From Cryptomeria japonica (taxonomy: Eukaryota > Streptophyta > Pinopsida > Cupressales > Cupressaceae), in NCBI RefSeq assembly GCF_030272615.1, contig NC_081411.1, positions 209,280,244 through 209,344,243 on the forward strand: a DNA stretch of 64,000 nucleotides, written 5' to 3'. Within the stretch, counting starts at the first letter, position 1, and each line of letters opens with the position of its first letter. Below, piece after piece: positions 61,187-64,000 of the stretch. Below the pieces are notes generated by a model. The model made no database searches. It saw only the letters and a list, made by a program, of their open reading frames with translations, and was not told where the DNA came from. A program made the translations under genes and the position numbers.

Positions 61187-62289
61187 TGTTAGGAACTAGA
61201 AGGACAACTGAGAGGGGGGCGTGAATTGGTTGTCAATGATTTTTAACCCAATTATAACTTAATTCAAATTGATACTTAATAATAGTAAACCAAACTTAAT
61301 GTCAGTTAACAGATTAGCAGTTAATATCAATATCGATGAAACTTAATGCATGAAACAGAAAGAGAAACAACATCCACAACACATAACACAGATAATTTTG
61401 ATGTGGAAACCCTGTAAGGGAAAAAACCAAGGTGGGAAACCTTACCCATAATCAAATGATACTACTACAGATAGTATGTGTATACAAATGGGGTTTGCAC
61501 GTGAAAAAAGGCCAACTGCTTAGAGCACACTACTCAAATGGGAGTCACAATGACTATTGTAGGATGGCTAAATCCTAGAATAATGTATGGATCTAAATAG
61601 CATCTCCAATGCTAGATTCAGTACTAGTTAAGGTCTGATAAACACCTTCAAACTTTCCTTGAACCTTCTCTATGGTTTGGTCATATGATCTTCAATATTT
61701 GCACATACCATGTTACAATACCATATCATAAGCACACTTCCACACTGCATCTCACAAATGAGATCTTACATTTATACAAAACCAAAGACCAAATGTGTAG
61801 GTCGGCTTACTAAGAATATTACAATTAAATCAATTACAAATAAGTCTTGATGCGATACAACATGTTGTCTCAAAACATTTACAACAATATTGAATCAATA
61901 AATTATCTCCATAACGTGTCATGCTGATCCGGAGTAGATAATGTATATCGGTCCATAACCTAGAGCAATTTGCCAATAAAAACAAATATGTCAACCCAAT
62001 TATACTAATAAACAAAAAACCAAAACCAAGTATCCAAACAATGTCTTTGACATAATCAAGTGATTCCCAGATGACAACAAATCATCATCAGTGCTAGTGA
62101 ACGATATAACCTATCGGTGAGCATATACCAGTGACTATGCATAAGTCACTCACCTTGCCAGTGAACACAATGTGCCTGTTCAATTGTAAACCAATATAAC
62201 CATAGTGCCAAATCAAAAATGTAGATCTCCAGAAGGATAAGTGTTGACATCAATGACAAAACCAATGTAACACATCCATAATACCAACA
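61187..62289 (-). repeat. 5' LTR of the Copia element in the LINE
   Basis: 1103 bases; on the minus strand it starts TGTTGGTATTATGGATGTG and ends CTAACA. Pairs with 55548..56631. Confidence 0.9.
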
Positions 62290-62294
62290 ATACT

Positions 62295-64000
62295 TTGTAA
62301 AAAAAAAATATCCAAAACTATGGTCAATAGATTAAAACCTTTGCTTGATGAAATGATATCTAAGAACCAGAAAAGCTTTGTGGATATTATTTATGCAGTC
62401 AGGGTGGCTCATGAAATGGTTCATTCAATGGATTGCAGCAAGAAACCTTCGATTCCTCTAAAACTTGATATTTCTAAAGGCTATGACAATGTTTCTTGGG
62501 ACTTTCTCCTTGAAGTTCTTAGGAGATACGGTTTTAAGGGTAAATTTTTATATTTGATTGAGAAATGTTTTTGTATCCCCAAACTCTCAATCCTTTTTAA
62601 TTGTTGTCCCAAGGATTACTTATCCTGTGGTAAAGGGCTAAGACAGGGTGACCCCCTCTCACCCTATTTATTCATTACTGTTTCTGAAGCACTATGGAGG
62701 AATTTTTAAAAATTTAAATGTGAGGTTTCTCTCAAAGGATTCAAAGTTGCATCATCCCTAAACAATATCATTCATCAACTATTTTTTGATGATACTATCA
62801 TCTTTGGGGTAGCTTTTATCTCTAAGACTAAACTTTGAAAAAAGACCTTAGGTAGTTATGCTTCCATCTCTGGCCAATGCATTAATTTTGTTAAAATCAA
62901 ACTATTTTTTCTAAATGTCAAACCCTCTCTCCAATATAAAATATCATCCATTCTTGGTTGCCAAATTTATACTCTCCCAGATTCCTATCTTGGTTTACCC
63001 CTGTTCTCTAAGTGCCCTAGGCAAAACTTCTAGAATGGCTTGCTAGAGAGATTTCAAAAGAAGTTGGCTAGTTGGAAAGGGGAAATTCTCAATTTGGTAG
63101 GTAAAATTCAACTTGTTAAATCTTGCCTTCAAAATGTGCCTATTTCTTACCTTTATCTTTTCAAGTTACCTAGTGTGGTGGTGGAGAAAATTGAAAGGAT
63201 ACAAAAAAGGTCTCTATGGTCCAGTATGGAAGAAAAAAGTAGACTCTCCTTGGTCTCTTGGGACAAAGTGTGCAGTCCCTGTAATTTTGAAGGATTGGAA
63301 ATTAGAAAGATTAAAATATTTAATAAAGTAGTTATTACTAAGATATCCTGGCAATTATTTGAGGAACAAAAAGACTGGACAAAGATATTGAAAGCTAAAT
63401 ATTTCCCAAGTGACAATGGGGAAAATTTTATTTATCAAGAGGAGCTCCCCATGGGCTCAACCATTTGGAACAACATGGCTAAAACAAGATAGGACATTAG
63501 AAGAAATAGGAAGGTAATTCTAGGTAATGGAATAAATTCTAAGTTCTGGAAAGACAATTGGGTGCAGGGACAACCTCTCAATTTTCTCCCACATCTAAAA
63601 AATATCAAGAAATTTCTAAATTTTCATCTGGGGGGAATAGGTGAATGAACTCCTAACTTGGAACTAGGGTCTTGCATCCTCGATTGATTTAAGAAGACTC
63701 ATCTCCTATGATCTGGATGTGCACCCATCCTTCAAAATTATAATATTGAAGGAAGTTGCCGACCTCTCTGCCATGCTACCTAACTACTCTCTTTAGACTC
63801 CTAGGGGGGAGGATGATTGGATTTGGAAATGGAGTAATTCTGGCAAGTTCAGTGTTAAGTCTGTCTATCACCTTTTGGAGGATACAATAACAAAGAAGAT
63901 TTATGGAAAGCTATATGAATAAAGGGTTTAATTCCTAAAATTAACTATTTCTTGTGGGTGATTGCTCATGGTCGAATTCTTACTATAGATAACCTAAATA
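62295..64000 (+). pseudogene. L1 LINE ORF2, 3' part: RT core and C-terminal region (runs past window end)
   Basis: Continues the ORF2 cut at 55547. Visible RT motifs are VNRLKPLLDEMISKNQKSFV, PLKLDISKGYDNVSWDFL, LRQGDPLSPYLFI and the catalytic-type LFFDDTIIF (about 62780..62800). Thumb and connector text follows (LGCQIYTLPDSYLGLPLF, FQKKLASWKG, LVSWDKVCSP, GLEIRKIKIFN). An A run near 62299..62308 shifts the frame against the left half, and stops lie at about 62707, 62837, 63031 and 63490. Coding-like text continues to the window edge; the 3' end and poly-A are not seen. Confidence 0.82.

Larger units (their letters stand above)
55548..62289 (-). mobile_element. Copia LTR retrotransposon inserted in a LINE, ATACT duplication
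   Basis: LTRs at 55548..56631 and 61187..62289 (about 1.1 kb each) lie in direct orientation, with ATACT at 55543..55547 and 62290..62294. The minus strand carries primer site, gag, protease, integrase, RT and RNase H in Copia order. The LTRs differ by scattered substitutions and a few small indels. Stops and one frameshift near 60640 inactivate it. Confidence 0.92.

Noticed and set aside
1-64000. CRISPR array, operons, bacterial-type regulatory sites
   Set aside because: The window is eukaryotic plant DNA; no regular short repeat-spacer pattern is present.

Overview
This is a nuclear plant window. It is AT-rich, dense in plant LTR retrotransposons primed by initiator-Met tRNA, and carries plant-type L1 LINEs, PPR remnants and a small F-box/kelch gene cluster. 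Deeply nested, slowly decaying retroelements in AT-rich filler suggest a large-genome seed plant, plausibly a gymnosperm. That placement is inference; no marker fixes the species. Only one gene looks intact: the F-box/kelch gene at 41604..42584.

Host genes. Three F-box/kelch copies lie in the same orientation at 0.5, 41.6 and 47.0 kb. Copy 1 is colinear with copy 2 but has one in-frame TAG. Copy 2 is intact. Copy 3 has a stop at codon 21 and internal deletions. The repeated unit includes several hundred bases of 5' flank with a shared TATA-like motif. PPR fragments (34.8-35.3 kb minus, 46.3 kb plus) and a PIF1-like helicase fragment (36.2-37.2 kb minus) are broken.

Mobile DNA, left to right. 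(1) 2665..15957 is a Copia-type LTR element with gag but no detectable pol, bounded by a 5-bp GTTGG duplication. It contains a minus-strand Ty3/gypsy chromovirus (3666..11607) and an 822-bp inverted-repeat element (13788..14609) in its gag zinc knuckle. (2) 16.1-20.2 kb holds decayed minus-strand LINE pieces. (3) 22247..26454 is a Copia element whose 134-bp LTR carries a 71-nt tRNA-like cloverleaf. Its gag-pol is one continuous frame with 17 stops (13 TAG) and no frameshift. It ends against an inverted LTR-plus-leader arm (26455..26901), which abuts a 450-bp LTR of the related long type (26967..27416). (4) 28171..29793 is a non-coding LTR pair. (5) 48437..48890 is a solo long-type LTR with GATAT duplication. 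(6) 50.4-51.7 kb holds a decayed gag. (7) A plus-strand L1 LINE starts near 52.3 kb and runs past the window end. It is split by a minus-strand Copia element (55548..62289) with an ATACT duplication.

The most unusual signal is the short LTR with the tRNA-like body. It occurs three times, keeps good Pol III box A and box B sequences in some copies, and shares termini, leader and gag homology with elements that carry a conventional 450-bp LTR. The other signals worth checking are the TAG-biased decay of the Copia reading frame and the excess of replacement changes between F-box copies 1 and 2. All calls come from reading the sequence; no database search was run.
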